DNA from: AP-16 sp963755055
GTDB lineage: Bacteria > Pseudomonadota > Alphaproteobacteria > Rhizobiales > Xanthobacteraceae
Assembly: GCA_963755055.1 (NCBI GenBank)
Contig: CAVWIS010000027.1
Span: 124,001 to 188,000, forward strand
Reading direction: 5' to 3'
Length of the DNA stretch: 64,000 bases
The notes below the pieces were generated by a model. The model was not told where the DNA came from. It saw only the letters and a list, made by a program, of their open reading frames with translations, and made no database searches. Each line of letters opens with the position of its first letter. Positions within the stretch are counted from its first letter, which is position 1. Shown here piece by piece: positions 8,886 to 19,079 of this stretch. A program made the position numbers and the translations under genes.

Positions 8886-9997
8886 TTGGTGCCTCCCGGT
8901 TGCCCGCGTAGCAGCTCGTTGAGCGGCAGGTAGGGCACCGCCCCCGAGCCGGTCGCGCCGCTGCCGGCGTCGAGAATGATCTTGTCGGTGCCGGCGAACA
9001 GGCGCTCCATGGTCTCCAGATACATGCGCTGGCGGGTCACGTCGGGCGCCTTCTTGTACTCGTCGTAGACCTTGAGGAAGCGCGACGTCTGGCCGGTGGC
9101 CTCGGCGACCGTCTGCTCGCGATAGGCCTCGGCATCCTGGGTGATCTTCGCCACCCGTCCCCTGGACTCCGGCACCACGCGGTTGGCATAGGCCTGCGCC
9201 TCGTTCTGCGCGCGTTCGGCGTCGGCGCGCGCCGCCTGCACGTCGCGGAACGAGTCGATGACCTGGGCCGGCGGATCGACCTTCTGCAGCTGGACCTGGC
9301 TGATCTGCACCCCCGATCCGTAGTGGTCGAGGGTTCTCTGCATCAGCTCCTGCACCTGGCCCTCGATGTTCTGCCGGGCGCCGGTGAGGATCGGCTGGAT
9401 CAGCGAGCGCCCGATCACCTCGCGCATGGCGCTCTCCGCCACCGCCTTCACGGTGACCTCGGGATTCTGGATGTTGAACAGGAAGTCGCCGACGCCGGCG
9501 GGCTTGATCAGCCAGAACACCGAGAAATCGACGTCGACGATGTTCTCGTCGCCGGTGAGCATCAGGCTCTCCTCCGGCACGTCGCGGTAGCCGGCGCCGC
9601 CGCGGCGCTCCTCGACCATCCGCATGCCGATGTCGATCTTGTTGACCCGCAAGGCTTTCGGCGTCAGCGCCGTCTCCACCGGATAGGGCCAGTGATAGTT
9701 CAGACCGGGTTTGGCATCACGGACATATTTTCCGAAGCGGAGCACCACGCCGAGCTCGTCCGGCTCGACCCGGAAGAAACCCGAGAAGCCCCACAGGACC
9801 AGCACGGCCAGCGCGATCAGGGCGAAGCCCTTGCTGCCGAAGCTGCCGCCGGGCAGGACGGTGCGCAGCTTGTCCTGGCTGCGCCGCAGCAATTCCTCGA
9901 GGTCGGGCGGCGTCGAGCCGCCGGACGGGGGTCCCGATCCCCAAGGCCCCTTTCCTCCCGACCCCCACGGGCCGCCCCCCTGATTGCTCCACGGCAT
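8882..9997 (-). CDS. hflK: FtsH modulator HflK
   Basis: Partner of HflC in the FtsH-regulating membrane complex. The 371-aa protein starts with a Gly/Pro/Trp-rich cytoplasmic tail (MPWSNQGGGPWGSGGKGPWG) characteristic of HflK. A single membrane helix follows (GFALIALAVLVLWGFSGFF), then the Band 7 domain (ELGVVLRFGKYVRDAKPGLNYH) and a coiled coil (AERAQNEAQAYANRVVPESRG). It is first in hflK-hflC-DUF2065-degP. About 230 bases separate it from folA, enough for its own promoter. Confidence 0.96.
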   Translation of the reverse strand: MPWSNQGGGPWGSGGKGPWGSGPPSGGSTPPDLEELLRRSQDKLRTVLPGGSFGSKGFALIALAVLVLWGFSGFFRVEPDELGVVLRFGKYVRDAKPGLNYHWPYPVETALTPKALRVNKIDIGMRMVEERRGGAGYRDVPEESLMLTGDENIVDVDFSVFWLIKPAGVGDFLFNIQNPEVTVKAVAESAMREVIGRSLIQPILTGARQNIEGQVQELMQRTLDHYGSGVQISQVQLQKVDPPAQVIDSFRDVQAARADAERAQNEAQAYANRVVPESRGRVAKITQDAEAYREQTVAEATGQTSRFLKVYDEYKKAPDVTRQRMYLETMERLFAGTDKIILDAGSGATGSGAVPYLPLNELLRGQPGGTK

Positions 9998-10230
9998 GCG
10001 CCTGTCTCCTCCCGCCGCCGCCCGTCCGGGCGCGACGCGCGTCCTATCTAGGTACTCGCCTGCGGAGTTTCATGCCCACCGGCATCGGTGCTGCGAGCAA
10101 CGCCCCGATCACCCTTGCGATCCGGCGGCGTGTCCCGCGGTCGACCGGGAGGCGCCGCTCCGACCGAGCCCGGCCGGGTTTATAGGGGAGCCGCCCGCGC
10201 GTTACAACGCGAGTTCATGCCACAGGCCCT

Positions 10231-10806
10231 TCACCCGCCAGCCCGGGCGCAAGGCGGACGGCCTTCGGCCGTGCCGGCCGCGGGCGTCCTCTCCAGGCGC
10301 AGGAACGTAAAGGCAGTGTCGTCGCCCGGTCCGGCCGGCAGATCCTGGCGTGCGACCTCCTGCCAGACGGCGCGGTCGACCGGGGGAAAGCGCGTCTCGC
10401 CCCGGGCCGCCATGTGGACCAGCGTCATCTCCATGCGATCGGCCCGCGGCAGCGCCTGGGCGTAGATCTCCGCCCCGCCCACGATCATGACGGCCTCGGC
10501 GCCGCGCCGCCACGCGTCGGCGCGCGCGATCGCAAGCGCGGTGTCGAGGCTTCCCGCCGCCACGACGCCCGGCGCGGCAAAAGCCGGATCGCGACTGATC
10601 ACGATGTTGGTCCGGCGGTCGAGCGGCCGGCCGAGTGTGAGCCAGGTCTTTCGGCCCATGACGATCGGCTTGTCCAAAGTGAGCGCCCGGAAATGCCGGA
10701 GGTCGGACTTGAGCCGCCAGGGCAGGCCGTCGGCGCTGCCGATGACGCCGTTCTCGGCGACCGCCACCACGATCACGACCGCGATGCGGCCCTGCGGCCG
10801 CGTCAC
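10231..10806 (-). CDS. folA: Dihydrofolate reductase
   Basis: NADPH-dependent reduction of dihydrofolate to tetrahydrofolate, which regenerates the cofactor consumed by the thyA product just upstream. Family segments: VIVVAVAENGVIGSADGLPWRLKSDL (substrate loop), VMGRKTWLTLGRPLDRRTNIVISR (NADPH site) and VMIVGGAEIYAQALP. A GTG at 10806 overlaps the thyA TGA as GTGA and has a GGAG upstream, giving 191 aa; a GTG at 10776 would give the more usual MIVVAVAENG start. The C terminus carries about 20 extra residues (TPAAGTAEGRPPCARAGG). Confidence 0.92.
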   Translation of the reverse strand: MTRPQGRIAVVIVVAVAENGVIGSADGLPWRLKSDLRHFRALTLDKPIVMGRKTWLTLGRPLDRRTNIVISRDPAFAAPGVVAAGSLDTALAIARADAWRRGAEAVMIVGGAEIYAQALPRADRMEMTLVHMAARGETRFPPVDRAVWQEVARQDLPAGPGDDTAFTFLRLERTPAAGTAEGRPPCARAGG

Positions 10807-11597
10807 ACCGCGATCTCCGCCTTGATGTGCGGGTGCGGCTCGTAATCCTTGAGGGCGAAGTCCTCGTAGCGGAACGCGAACAGGTCCTTCACCGCAGGAT
10901 CGAGCCGCATCCGCGGCAGCGGCCGCGGCGAGCGCGACAGCTGCAGGCGCGCCTGCTCGACATGGTTGAGATAGAGGTGGGCATCGCCGAAGGTGTGGAT
11001 GAACTCGCCGGGCTCGAGGTCGCAGACCTGCGCCACCATCAGGGTCAGCAGCGCATAGGAGGCGATGTTGAAGGGCACCCCGATGAACACGTCGGCCGAG
11101 CGCTGATAGAGCTGGCAGGACAGCCGTCCCCTGGCGACATAGAACTGAAACAGGCAGTGGCACGGCGGCAATGCCATCCGGTCGACGTCCGCCGGGTTCC
11201 AGGCGCTGACGACGAGGCGGCGCGAATCGGGGTTGCGGCGGATCGCCTCGACGACGTGGCCGATCTGGTCGATCGCGCCGCCGTCGGGCGCCGGCCACGA
11301 CCGCCACTGATGGCCGTAGACCGGGCCGAGGTCGCCGCGCTCGTCCGCCCATTCGTCCCAGATCGAGACCCCGTGGTCGTTGAGGTATTTTATGTTGGTG
11401 TCGCCGCGCAGGAACCACAGCAGCTCGTAGACGATCGATTTGAGATGCACCTTCTTGGTGGTCACCAGCGGGAAGCCGGCACGCAGGTCGAAGCGCATCT
11501 GATGGCCGAACACCGAGATCGTCCCCACCCCGGTGCGGTCGCGCTTCTCGACGCCGTCGGCGAGAATGCGCTCCATCAATTCGTGATACTGGCGCAT
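10803..11597 (-). CDS. thyA: Thymidylate synthase
   Basis: Methylates dUMP to dTMP using methylene-tetrahydrofolate, which is converted to dihydrofolate. The 264-aa protein begins MRQYHELMERILADGVEKRD and carries the nucleotide-binding RTGVGTISVFGHQMRFDL. The catalytic Cys lies in ALPPCHCLFQFYV; the conserved QRSADVFIGVPFNIASYALL and FGDAHLYLNH follow. Length and motifs are standard. It is the first gene of a thyA-folA pair with a four-base overlap and is divergent from the tmRNA gene. Confidence 0.97.
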   Translation of the reverse strand: MRQYHELMERILADGVEKRDRTGVGTISVFGHQMRFDLRAGFPLVTTKKVHLKSIVYELLWFLRGDTNIKYLNDHGVSIWDEWADERGDLGPVYGHQWRSWPAPDGGAIDQIGHVVEAIRRNPDSRRLVVSAWNPADVDRMALPPCHCLFQFYVARGRLSCQLYQRSADVFIGVPFNIASYALLTLMVAQVCDLEPGEFIHTFGDAHLYLNHVEQARLQLSRSPRPLPRMRLDPAVKDLFAFRYEDFALKDYEPHPHIKAEIAV

Positions 11598-11747
11598 GCC
11601 TTCGAGAACCTCGCGGGTGGGCAGGACGGCAACTCGGCCGACAGGCTTCAGTCTAGCGCCCCCGGCGCCGCCTCGCGACAGGTCACGTGGCCCGCCGCCC
11701 GGCGTCGTCGCCCTGTCGACGCCCTTTCTTCATTAACGTTCAACCCC

Positions 11748-11753
11748 TATATT
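11748..11753 (+). promoter_or_regulatory. Possible -10 box of the tmRNA gene
   Basis: TATATT sits between CCCC and GGGG, immediately before the first base-paired part of the tmRNA acceptor piece. A 17-base spacer leads back to TTTCTT (11725-11730), a poor -35. Position fits a promoter, but the -35 match is weak. Confidence 0.4.
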
Positions 11754-11754
11754 G

Positions 11755-12078
11755 GGGATGCCGGCGCAAGCCGGCTATGGCGATAAACGTCTGTCGGAAT
11801 AAACCTTTCGGACCCGGGGGCAGTACCCGGCGCCTCCACCCGAGCCCGGAGCCGGCCTTGAGAGCCGGGCTTCGGCGGGGGCGAAACAGGATCGACGAGG
11901 GCGTAAAGGGCGGACTTTTGCTCGGCATGGTTCCACCGTTACCGGGCCAAGCTATAGTTGCCAACGACAACTTAGCTCCGGTTGCTCAGGCCGCGTAGCG
12001 GTTTGAAAGACCGATCGAAGCCCTGACGTCTTAGCAGCGTCAGGCGGGGTCCGGGGGCACCTGGCAACAGAAGCCCCC
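11755..12078 (+). ncRNA. ssrA: Transfer-messenger RNA, circularly permuted two-piece form
   Basis: The gene order is permuted as in alphaproteobacteria. The acceptor piece comes first: ...AATAAACCTTTCGGACCCGGG, a T-arm, then CGCCTCC at 11831-11837 followed by ACCC, so the terminal A of CCA is not encoded. An intervening segment follows, then the coding piece from about 11877 (GGGGGCGAAACAGGATCGACG). The two acceptor arms, GGGGGCG and CGCCTCC, pair with one G-U. The tag frame at 11960-11998 encodes ANDNLAPVAQAA and TAG. A later hairpin GGGGGC...GCCCCC (12053-12078) is part of a pseudoknot region. tmRNA rescues stalled ribosomes and tags the peptide for ClpXP; sspB follows directly. Outer ends are approximate. 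Confidence 0.93.
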
Positions 12079-12117
12079 ACTTCCACTTTAAGACTCTGCA
12101 GGAAGTTTTTTCGTTTT
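12079..12117 (+). terminator. Intrinsic terminator after the tmRNA gene
   Basis: ACTTCC (12079-12084) pairs with GGAAGT (12101-12106) across a 16-base loop, followed at once by TTTTT, CG and TTTT. It follows the last tmRNA hairpin directly. Confidence 0.7.
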
Positions 12118-12219
12118 CCGGTGTCCCTGGCGGCGCAAACGGACTGGCAATTATCCGTTCGCGGATTACCATTCGTCCCGCCGCTGAGTCCCGCGGAGAC
12201 GTTCGAACCGGCCGCCGCC

Positions 12220-12828
12220 ATGCCCACCGACCATATCCGATACGACCTTCTGGCCCAGGACGCACTCCGCGGGGTGGTGCGCCGCGTGCTCAGCGACATC
12301 GCCAAGAACGGGGTGCCGGGCGATCACCATTTCTACATCACCTTCGGCACCAGGCTGCCGGGCGTGAAGATGTCGCAGCGGCTGCTGGCGCAGTATCCCG
12401 AGGAGATGCGCATCGTGCTGCAGCATCAGTTCTGGGATCTGACCGTCAGCGACGAAGGTTTCGAGGTCGGCCTGTCATTCGGCGGTGTGCCCGAGCGACT
12501 GACCGTGCCGTTCTCCGCGGTGACAGCCTTTCTCGACCCCTCGGTGCAGTTCGGGCTGCAGTTCACCACCATCGCGGCGGAGAGCGAGACCCCGGCGGAG
12601 CCCGCCAAGCCGGTTCCCGCCAAGAGCAGCGCGACCGGACCCGCCGTGCGGCGATCGACGCCCGGGGAGCCGACGCCGCCCGCTCCGGATGCGGCGCGGA
12701 AGGCTCCTGAGGAGCACAAGGCCGAGGCGTCCGGCAAGGCGAACAAGCCGGACAAGCCGGACAACGAGCCTGGCCCGCCGTCCGGCGGCGCCGAGGTCGT
12801 GCGGTTCGATCGCTTCCGCAAGAAATGA
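12220..12828 (+). CDS. sspB: SspB-family ClpXP adaptor
   Basis: Adaptor that binds ssrA-tagged proteins and tethers them to ClpX. The 202-aa protein starts MPTDHIRYDLLAQDALRGVV. Its substrate-binding fold contains HHFYITFGTRLPGVKMSQRL, the QHQFWDLTV segment and FGGVPERLTVPFSAVTAFLDPS. A long Ala/Pro/Lys-rich disordered tail follows and ends GGAEVVRFDRFRKK, suitable as a ClpX-binding peptide. The frame is open upstream to 12121, but that part overlaps the tmRNA terminator, so ATG 12220 is preferred although no strong ribosome site precedes it. The gene for its substrate-tagging RNA is immediately upstream. Confidence 0.92.
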   Translation: MPTDHIRYDLLAQDALRGVVRRVLSDIAKNGVPGDHHFYITFGTRLPGVKMSQRLLAQYPEEMRIVLQHQFWDLTVSDEGFEVGLSFGGVPERLTVPFSAVTAFLDPSVQFGLQFTTIAAESETPAEPAKPVPAKSSATGPAVRRSTPGEPTPPAPDAARKAPEEHKAEASGKANKPDKPDNEPGPPSGGAEVVRFDRFRKK

Positions 12829-12891
12829 CGGCGCGCCGGGCCCGTCCGGTGTGATCCGCCAGGGCAATCTCCCGGTCGCGCCCGCGAAAGC

Positions 12892-12913
12892 TCCCGATCA
12901 GGCCTGATCGGGA
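12892..12913. promoter_or_regulatory. 22-bp perfect palindrome between sspB and fumC
   Basis: The arm TCCCGATCAGG is followed directly by its exact reverse complement. As RNA it folds to a nine-pair stem with a GGCC loop, without a T-run; as DNA it is a two-fold symmetric candidate operator 54 bases before the fumC start. Which role applies cannot be decided from the sequence. Confidence 0.45.
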
Positions 12914-12966
12914 CGTGACCGGAATCGTTGAGGCGCATGTTCGGCAAGCATGCTCCGGGGCGAATG

Positions 12967-14358
<1,392 letters not shown>

Positions 14359-14787
14359 GTTGCTGCGGCGCACCGTCACTGTGATTATTGCCAGTAGACG
14401 GTACAATCATCGATGGGGAGAATCTGGGCCGGTTACGGCACTTTCCGGAAAGTGGCCTCAACAGGCGTCCACGGCGGTCTTCGGGTTTTGGGTCCTCTGC
14501 CAGAAAATGCGGCCAAGTATCGAAATCTGGAGCGCTTTTCGGTTTCCGCCCGTCGACCTTCCGGCTCTCCCTCGTAGGAAAGCGCGTTAGTATCTTGGTA
14601 TTGTTGGAAACCGGAGGGCCGCGGTCTAGGAGTGGCCTAATTCCCCGCCGTGGGTTGCCGTCGCCTTCTCTGTCCGAGCGCCGCGATCAACTTTTCGTCA
14701 GAGCTGGACATTGTCGCCTGCCGCCGTGTTGAGTTTTAAGGCGGTATCGGGATGAACCGGACGAACCAGAAAAACGAGATCAACACA
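14359..14787. other. Intergenic region without a recognised gene
   Basis: This 429-base stretch between fumC and the DUF4169 gene has somewhat lower GC than its surroundings. The open frames in it (for example 14388-14732) look like noise and have no recognisable family. A short inverted element, CACTTTCCGGAAAGTG, lies near 14440-14455. I see no RNA gene. Confidence 0.5.
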
Positions 14788-14976
14788 ATGGGCGAACTCG
14801 TCAACATCAGAACAATCCGCAAGAAGGCGGCGAAACGCCAAGCCGCCGAGCGTGCCGCCGAGAACCGCATCGCTCACGGGCGCAGCAAGGTCGAGCGGGC
14901 ACGCGACGAAGCGCATGCCGAAAAGGCTGCTCGCGAGCTCGACGCCCATCGCATCGATCGGGAGGACGGCAAATGA
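14788..14976 (+). CDS. DUF4169 family protein
   Basis: A 62-aa, highly charged protein that begins MGELVNIRTIRKKAAKRQAA, with an Arg/Glu-rich helical middle (GRSKVERARDEAHAEKAARE) and the ending AHRIDREDGK. This is the pattern of DUF4169, short alphaproteobacterial proteins encoded next to a ribbon-helix-helix protein, as here. Function unknown. The frame begins 12 codons earlier (14752); the ATG at 14788 gives the family-like start. It overlaps the next gene by four bases (ATGA). Confidence 0.75.
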   Translation: MGELVNIRTIRKKAAKRQAAERAAENRIAHGRSKVERARDEAHAEKAARELDAHRIDREDGK

Positions 14977-15263
14977 AATCTCCCGTCGTCAAGCGCTCCA
15001 TCGTGATCGCCGGGCACAAGACCAGCGTCAGCCTCGAGGACGCATTCTGGCGCGGCCTCAAGGACATCGCCTCGGCGCGCAACGTGACGCTGTCGGATAT
15101 CGTCGCCAGCATCGACGGCGACCGGCGGCAGGGCAACCTGTCGTCGGCGATCCGGTTGTTCGTGCTCGAGTTCTATCGCGCGCTGGCCGACGCCGAAGGC
15201 GGCAAGTCGACCCCGCCACAGGGCGGAGCCGAGGCTTCCACCTCAACGTTGGGGTCCGATTAG
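14973..15263 (+). CDS. Ribbon-helix-helix domain protein
   Basis: The 96-aa protein has the short strand KRSIVIAGHKTSVSLEDAFW, then helices LKDIASARNVTLSDIVASID and GNLSSAIRLFVLEFYRAL. This is the arrangement of alphaproteobacterial RHH_4-type proteins, probable DNA-binding regulators. It is coupled to the DUF4169 gene by an ATGA overlap. Its last 21 bases overlap tail to tail with the end of the AsmA-like gene on the other strand. Targets are unknown. Confidence 0.75.
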   Translation: MKSPVVKRSIVIAGHKTSVSLEDAFWRGLKDIASARNVTLSDIVASIDGDRRQGNLSSAIRLFVLEFYRALADAEGGKSTPPQGGAEASTSTLGSD

Positions 15264-18200
15264 CGAATCCAGGAAGGACCGGCGCGGCGGCTCGGGAATC
15301 GGCATCGGCGGGCGGGTCCCGGCGGACGGGCTGCCGGCGCGCGGCGCCCGCGGCGTTCCCGGCGCCGGGATCGGCCGGATGTCGATCGGCGGCGGCAGGG
15401 CCGGCGCCTGTTCGCCGGGCTCGGGCCGTGCGCGTCGTTCCGGTCGTGGCACCGGGGCATGCGGCGGCTGGACGGCGGTGCCCGGCGGTGCCGGCGCGGC
15501 GGCAGGCGGCGCCGGAGCGGCGGCAGGTAGCGCCGGAGCGGCGGCAGGCGGCGCCAGAGCCGCGGCAGGCGGTGCCGGTGCGGCGGCCGGTGGTGCCGGA
15601 GCGGTCGCCGGAGGGACGACGGCGCTCGGCGATGCCGGCACGATGGTACTCGGTGCCGGTGCGGCGGGCGGCACCACGGGAGCCTCCACGGCCGGCGGCT
15701 GCGGAATCGAGCCGAGCGCCGATTCGCGCCGCTCCGCCTCGATCCTCTCGATGCGTTTGGTTTCCCGATCGACGGCGCGGAGCATCAGCCAGCCGCCGAG
15801 CGCCGACACGTCGATGGTACGCCTGGCCGACGCCGCCGGGCCCTTCAGGGCGATGAACACGTCGGGCCGGGCGAGGCCGGCAGCGTCGCGTTCCGCCGGG
15901 CCGGACAGGACCAGGCGGGCGTCGAGCACCCCTTCGGCGAGGTCGAGGCTGCCGGTGATCGTCAGGTCGGCGCCCTGGCCGTTGGCGATGACGTTCGACA
16001 GGCGCATTTGGCCGGAGGCCAATGTCAGCGCGCCGTCGGCGCGGGCGATCCGCAGGTCGCCGCCCTCGAGCGCAGTGGCCACCAGCGCTCCGATCTTGCC
16101 CGGATCGAGGGTCAATCCCTGGTCGACCGCCCGCGTCACCGCGGCAAACACTTTTGGATCGAGCCCGGCGAACTGGCCGCGATCGAGCGTGACGACCCCG
16201 GAGCCGCTGAGCGACCCGACCAGGGCGGCCGGGGTGAGCCCGTTGCCGTCCGCCTCGACCTGGATGCTCAGCCGGCCGGCGACGGGTGGCCGCGGCCCGC
16301 CGCGGACCAGCGCGGTGACGTCGGCATCGGCGAGGCCGATGCGGACATGCGCCGAAACCCCCTCGGCGATCCGGCTGAAGGTCAGCTGAGCCTGGGCCTT
16401 GCCGCCCGCAAGATGGCCCTCGAGATCCTCGAACGCGACCTCGCCGGCGCCGAACCGCAGGACCCCGCGAACCGATCGGGCCTCCAGCGTCGGGGTGAGC
16501 GCGGCACGCGGCGCGGTGAACTCGATGCGGCCGTCGAGCCCATCCAGGACACCGCGCCCAAAGGGCTCGGTCGGCCATCCGGGCGCCTCGCCCGCGGCGG
16601 CCTTGCGCGCAGGCATGCCGAGCGACGATGCGATGACGCCGGCGGCATCGACCGTATCGGCCTCGAGGCGGCCGTCGATGCGCGGGCGCGCCGAAAGCGC
16701 CAGCGCGAGCCTGCCGCGCAGCGGCGTTCCGGCGACCGTGCCGGACAGGCTCTGGAAGGTCAGCACGCTGCCGGCGATGTTGAGCCAGGTCTTGAGCGCT
16801 ACCGGCAGGACCGCCTGCGCTTCGGTTCGCAACAGCGTCACATTGGCCGCCGACGCAGTGAGCTCGAGCCCGGCACTGGGGCCATCGTCCCCGGCCAGCC
16901 GAAGCTTCCCGCCACCGGTGACGGCGAGGCCGCCGGCGGCCAGCCTGCTCTCGACACGCAGCTCGTCGTTCGCGCGCCCGCGCATCGTGAAACCGAGCAT
17001 GGCTGGCGACTTGTCCACCGCGACGGCGCGATCGAGCCCGAGCAGGGCGATCAGAACTTTGCCATCATCGGCGGCCGCCTGGGCGCCCACGACGAGGGCG
17101 AGCGAAGCCGGCGCCCAGGGATCGCCCGTTGCCTCGCCGGTCATCGCCAGGCGAACCGCTCCGGCATTCCCCTCCAGGGCGAGCTTGACGAGGCTCGCCG
17201 GCGCCGGGCCCGCCTCGACGCTCAACGTCGCATGGGCCTTCACGCGGGCCAGTCGGCCCAGCACCGGGCGCAGCGTCTCGGCGGCCTGCGGCGCCCACTT
17301 GGCGAGCAGCGTCAGGACGCCGTCGAAACTGTGCGCATCAAGGTCGAGCGTCATCCCACCGCGCGGCGAGGCGTCGATCCGCTTGATCTGCCCGCTGAGA
17401 TCGACGGCGGCGCCGCCGAGATCGCCCACCGAGAGCTTGTCCAGCACCACCCCGCCTGGGTCGGACCTGAGCCTGATGCTGGCCTTCCTGGCGACGACGC
17501 CCGCCAAGGTGACTTCGCCCGCCTCGATCGCGAGCTGCAGCTCGCTTGGCCACGCGATCGCGTAGCCGAGCGATGCCGCGCGCGCCACCGCCAGCGCCGC
17601 GTCGAGATCGAGGTCGGCGGCCACCAGTTCGGCTTCCAGCCGGGTCGGACCGGCGCCGGCAAACGCATAGGACAGCCGTCCGGTCACGGCCTGCCGGTCG
17701 ACCTCGGCCTTGAGCCGCTCGACGGCGATGCGGCCCGGCTCGAGCCGCACGTCGCCGCCGAGATGCAGCACCCCGAGCTGGCGTCGGACGCCATCCTGGC
17801 GCCCCTCGAGCCAGGCCAGGAAGGTTTTCGCGTCGGTCGCGTCGAGCGCGACAGGGCCGCTGAAGGTGAGGCGCTCGGACGCGGTGCCCAGCCGCCCGCT
17901 CACCCGCAGCTGTGCCGATCCGGGCGCGCGGAACTCCAGGGTCTCGAGGTTCCAGCCCGCCGCATCGGCGTCGAGATCGCCGCGCAGGGCCTGCACCTGG
18001 TTGCCGGCAAGCGTCAGCGTGTCGATGCCGATCCCCAGGCGTCCCGGAATCGGCAGCCCGGCTCCGCCCAAACCCTCGACCAGCGTCCGGATGGCGGCGA
18101 GCGGCAAATGCCGCGCCGGCTCCGGCAGGTCGAGCACGGTGTCGAGATCGATCTGGCGCGCCGAGAGCACGGCGTCGAAACGCGGTTTCCTGCCGAGCTT

Positions 18201-19079
18201 GACGTCGACGACGCCGCTGAGCTTCAGCGGATGCTCGTCGGGGCCGTATTGCAGCTCGACCTGCTCGAACAGCGCGCCGGCCGCGCTCGCCTTGACCTTG
18301 CCGGTGACCCGCCACGGCACCGCGGCGGCATCGCCGGCCCGCGACACGCCGCGCGCCCGTGCCAGCGTGAGCGCCCCGTCGAAGCGCGGGGCACCGCGCT
18401 CGATCCGCACCGCCCCTTCGGCCTCGACGCTCATGGGGCGGTCGCCGGGATCGATTGTCAGCCGCAGCCGCATTGCCTGGTCGTCGGCGAGCCGCCCCGC
18501 CGACAGTCGATAGCCGTAGCGCTCGTCGTCGACCAGAAAGCCGCCCTCGCCCTTCACCGGGCCGAGCAGCGAGCGGACCTCGCCGTTGAACCAGAGCTTG
18601 TCGAGAACGAGGCGCCCGCCGGCCCCGGCATCGCTCAGGATCGCGCGGCCGTCCTCGATGGCGAGCCCCTCGATCGACAGCGACTCCAGATCGATGCCGG
18701 CCGACATGGCCGGCCAGTCGAGGCGGCCGCCGGCATCCATGCCGAGCCTGATCTCCGGCCCGACGATCCGCATCTCGGCGGCGCGCCACTGGCCGCGCAT
18801 GAGCGGGCCGAGCCTGAACTCGATGGCGAGCTCGCGCGCCTTGACCCGGCCGGCGTCGCCGGCCGGACCGGCCTCGACGCCGCGCAGCGTCAGCGACGGG
18901 GTGGGCAGAATGCGCGCATCGATCGCCCCCGTGATGCGCACCGGCATGCCGGTCAGCCGCGTTGCCTGGGCCTCGAAGACAGAGCGGTACTGGCTCCAGT
19001 CGACGAAATGCGGACCGGCCAGCGCCGCGACGAGCGCCAGGATGATCGCGATGCTCACTGCGAGCAGGGTCGCCTGCAC
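15243..19079 (-). CDS. Large AsmA-family protein
   Basis: A 1,278-aa protein with an N-terminal membrane anchor (LAVSIAIILALVAALAG), then FVDWSQYRSVFEAQATRLTG and PVRITGAIDARILPTPSLTL, the opening of AsmA-family proteins. The long middle is rich in short beta-repeats (GRLSYAFAGAGPTRLEAELV and similar). An AsmA_2-like C-terminal region follows (GVVTLDRGQFAGLDPKVFAA; NVIANGQGADLTITGSLDL). Members such as AsmA and TamB are linked to outer-membrane assembly or phospholipid transport between membranes. The last 180 residues are a Pro/Ala-rich tail with near-perfect repeats at 15491-15610, ending SFLDSLIGPQR. It stands alone. Confidence 0.85.
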   Translation of the reverse strand: MQATLLAVSIAIILALVAALAGPHFVDWSQYRSVFEAQATRLTGMPVRITGAIDARILPTPSLTLRGVEAGPAGDAGRVKARELAIEFRLGPLMRGQWRAAEMRIVGPEIRLGMDAGGRLDWPAMSAGIDLESLSIEGLAIEDGRAILSDAGAGGRLVLDKLWFNGEVRSLLGPVKGEGGFLVDDERYGYRLSAGRLADDQAMRLRLTIDPGDRPMSVEAEGAVRIERGAPRFDGALTLARARGVSRAGDAAAVPWRVTGKVKASAAGALFEQVELQYGPDEHPLKLSGVVDVKLGRKPRFDAVLSARQIDLDTVLDLPEPARHLPLAAIRTLVEGLGGAGLPIPGRLGIGIDTLTLAGNQVQALRGDLDADAAGWNLETLEFRAPGSAQLRVSGRLGTASERLTFSGPVALDATDAKTFLAWLEGRQDGVRRQLGVLHLGGDVRLEPGRIAVERLKAEVDRQAVTGRLSYAFAGAGPTRLEAELVAADLDLDAALAVARAASLGYAIAWPSELQLAIEAGEVTLAGVVARKASIRLRSDPGGVVLDKLSVGDLGGAAVDLSGQIKRIDASPRGGMTLDLDAHSFDGVLTLLAKWAPQAAETLRPVLGRLARVKAHATLSVEAGPAPASLVKLALEGNAGAVRLAMTGEATGDPWAPASLALVVGAQAAADDGKVLIALLGLDRAVAVDKSPAMLGFTMRGRANDELRVESRLAAGGLAVTGGGKLRLAGDDGPSAGLELTASAANVTLLRTEAQAVLPVALKTWLNIAGSVLTFQSLSGTVAGTPLRGRLALALSARPRIDGRLEADTVDAAGVIASSLGMPARKAAAGEAPGWPTEPFGRGVLDGLDGRIEFTAPRAALTPTLEARSVRGVLRFGAGEVAFEDLEGHLAGGKAQAQLTFSRIAEGVSAHVRIGLADADVTALVRGGPRPPVAGRLSIQVEADGNGLTPAALVGSLSGSGVVTLDRGQFAGLDPKVFAAVTRAVDQGLTLDPGKIGALVATALEGGDLRIARADGALTLASGQMRLSNVIANGQGADLTITGSLDLAEGVLDARLVLSGPAERDAAGLARPDVFIALKGPAASARRTIDVSALGGWLMLRAVDRETKRIERIEAERRESALGSIPQPPAVEAPVVPPAAPAPSTIVPASPSAVVPPATAPAPPAAAPAPPAAALAPPAAAPALPAAAPAPPAAAPAPPGTAVQPPHAPVPRPERRARPEPGEQAPALPPPIDIRPIPAPGTPRAPRAGSPSAGTRPPMPIPEPPRRSFLDSLIGPQR
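15491..15610 (-). repeat. Tandem 24-bp repeats encoding a Pro/Ala tail in the AsmA-like protein
   Basis: About five imperfect units containing GGCGGCAGGCGGCGCCGGAG code, on the minus strand, for APAPPAAA-type octapeptides. They look like a variable-length disordered linker and a site where copy number could change by slippage. Confidence 0.6.

Noticed and set aside
11687..11998. 103-aa plus-strand frame ending in the tmRNA tag
   Set aside because: Only its last 12 codons are real, as the tag of the permuted tmRNA; the rest crosses the structured acceptor and spacer parts.
14359..14787. Small RNA or tRNA gene in the fumC-DUF4169 gap
   Set aside because: No cloverleaf, no clear promoter-terminator pair; only a short inverted element.
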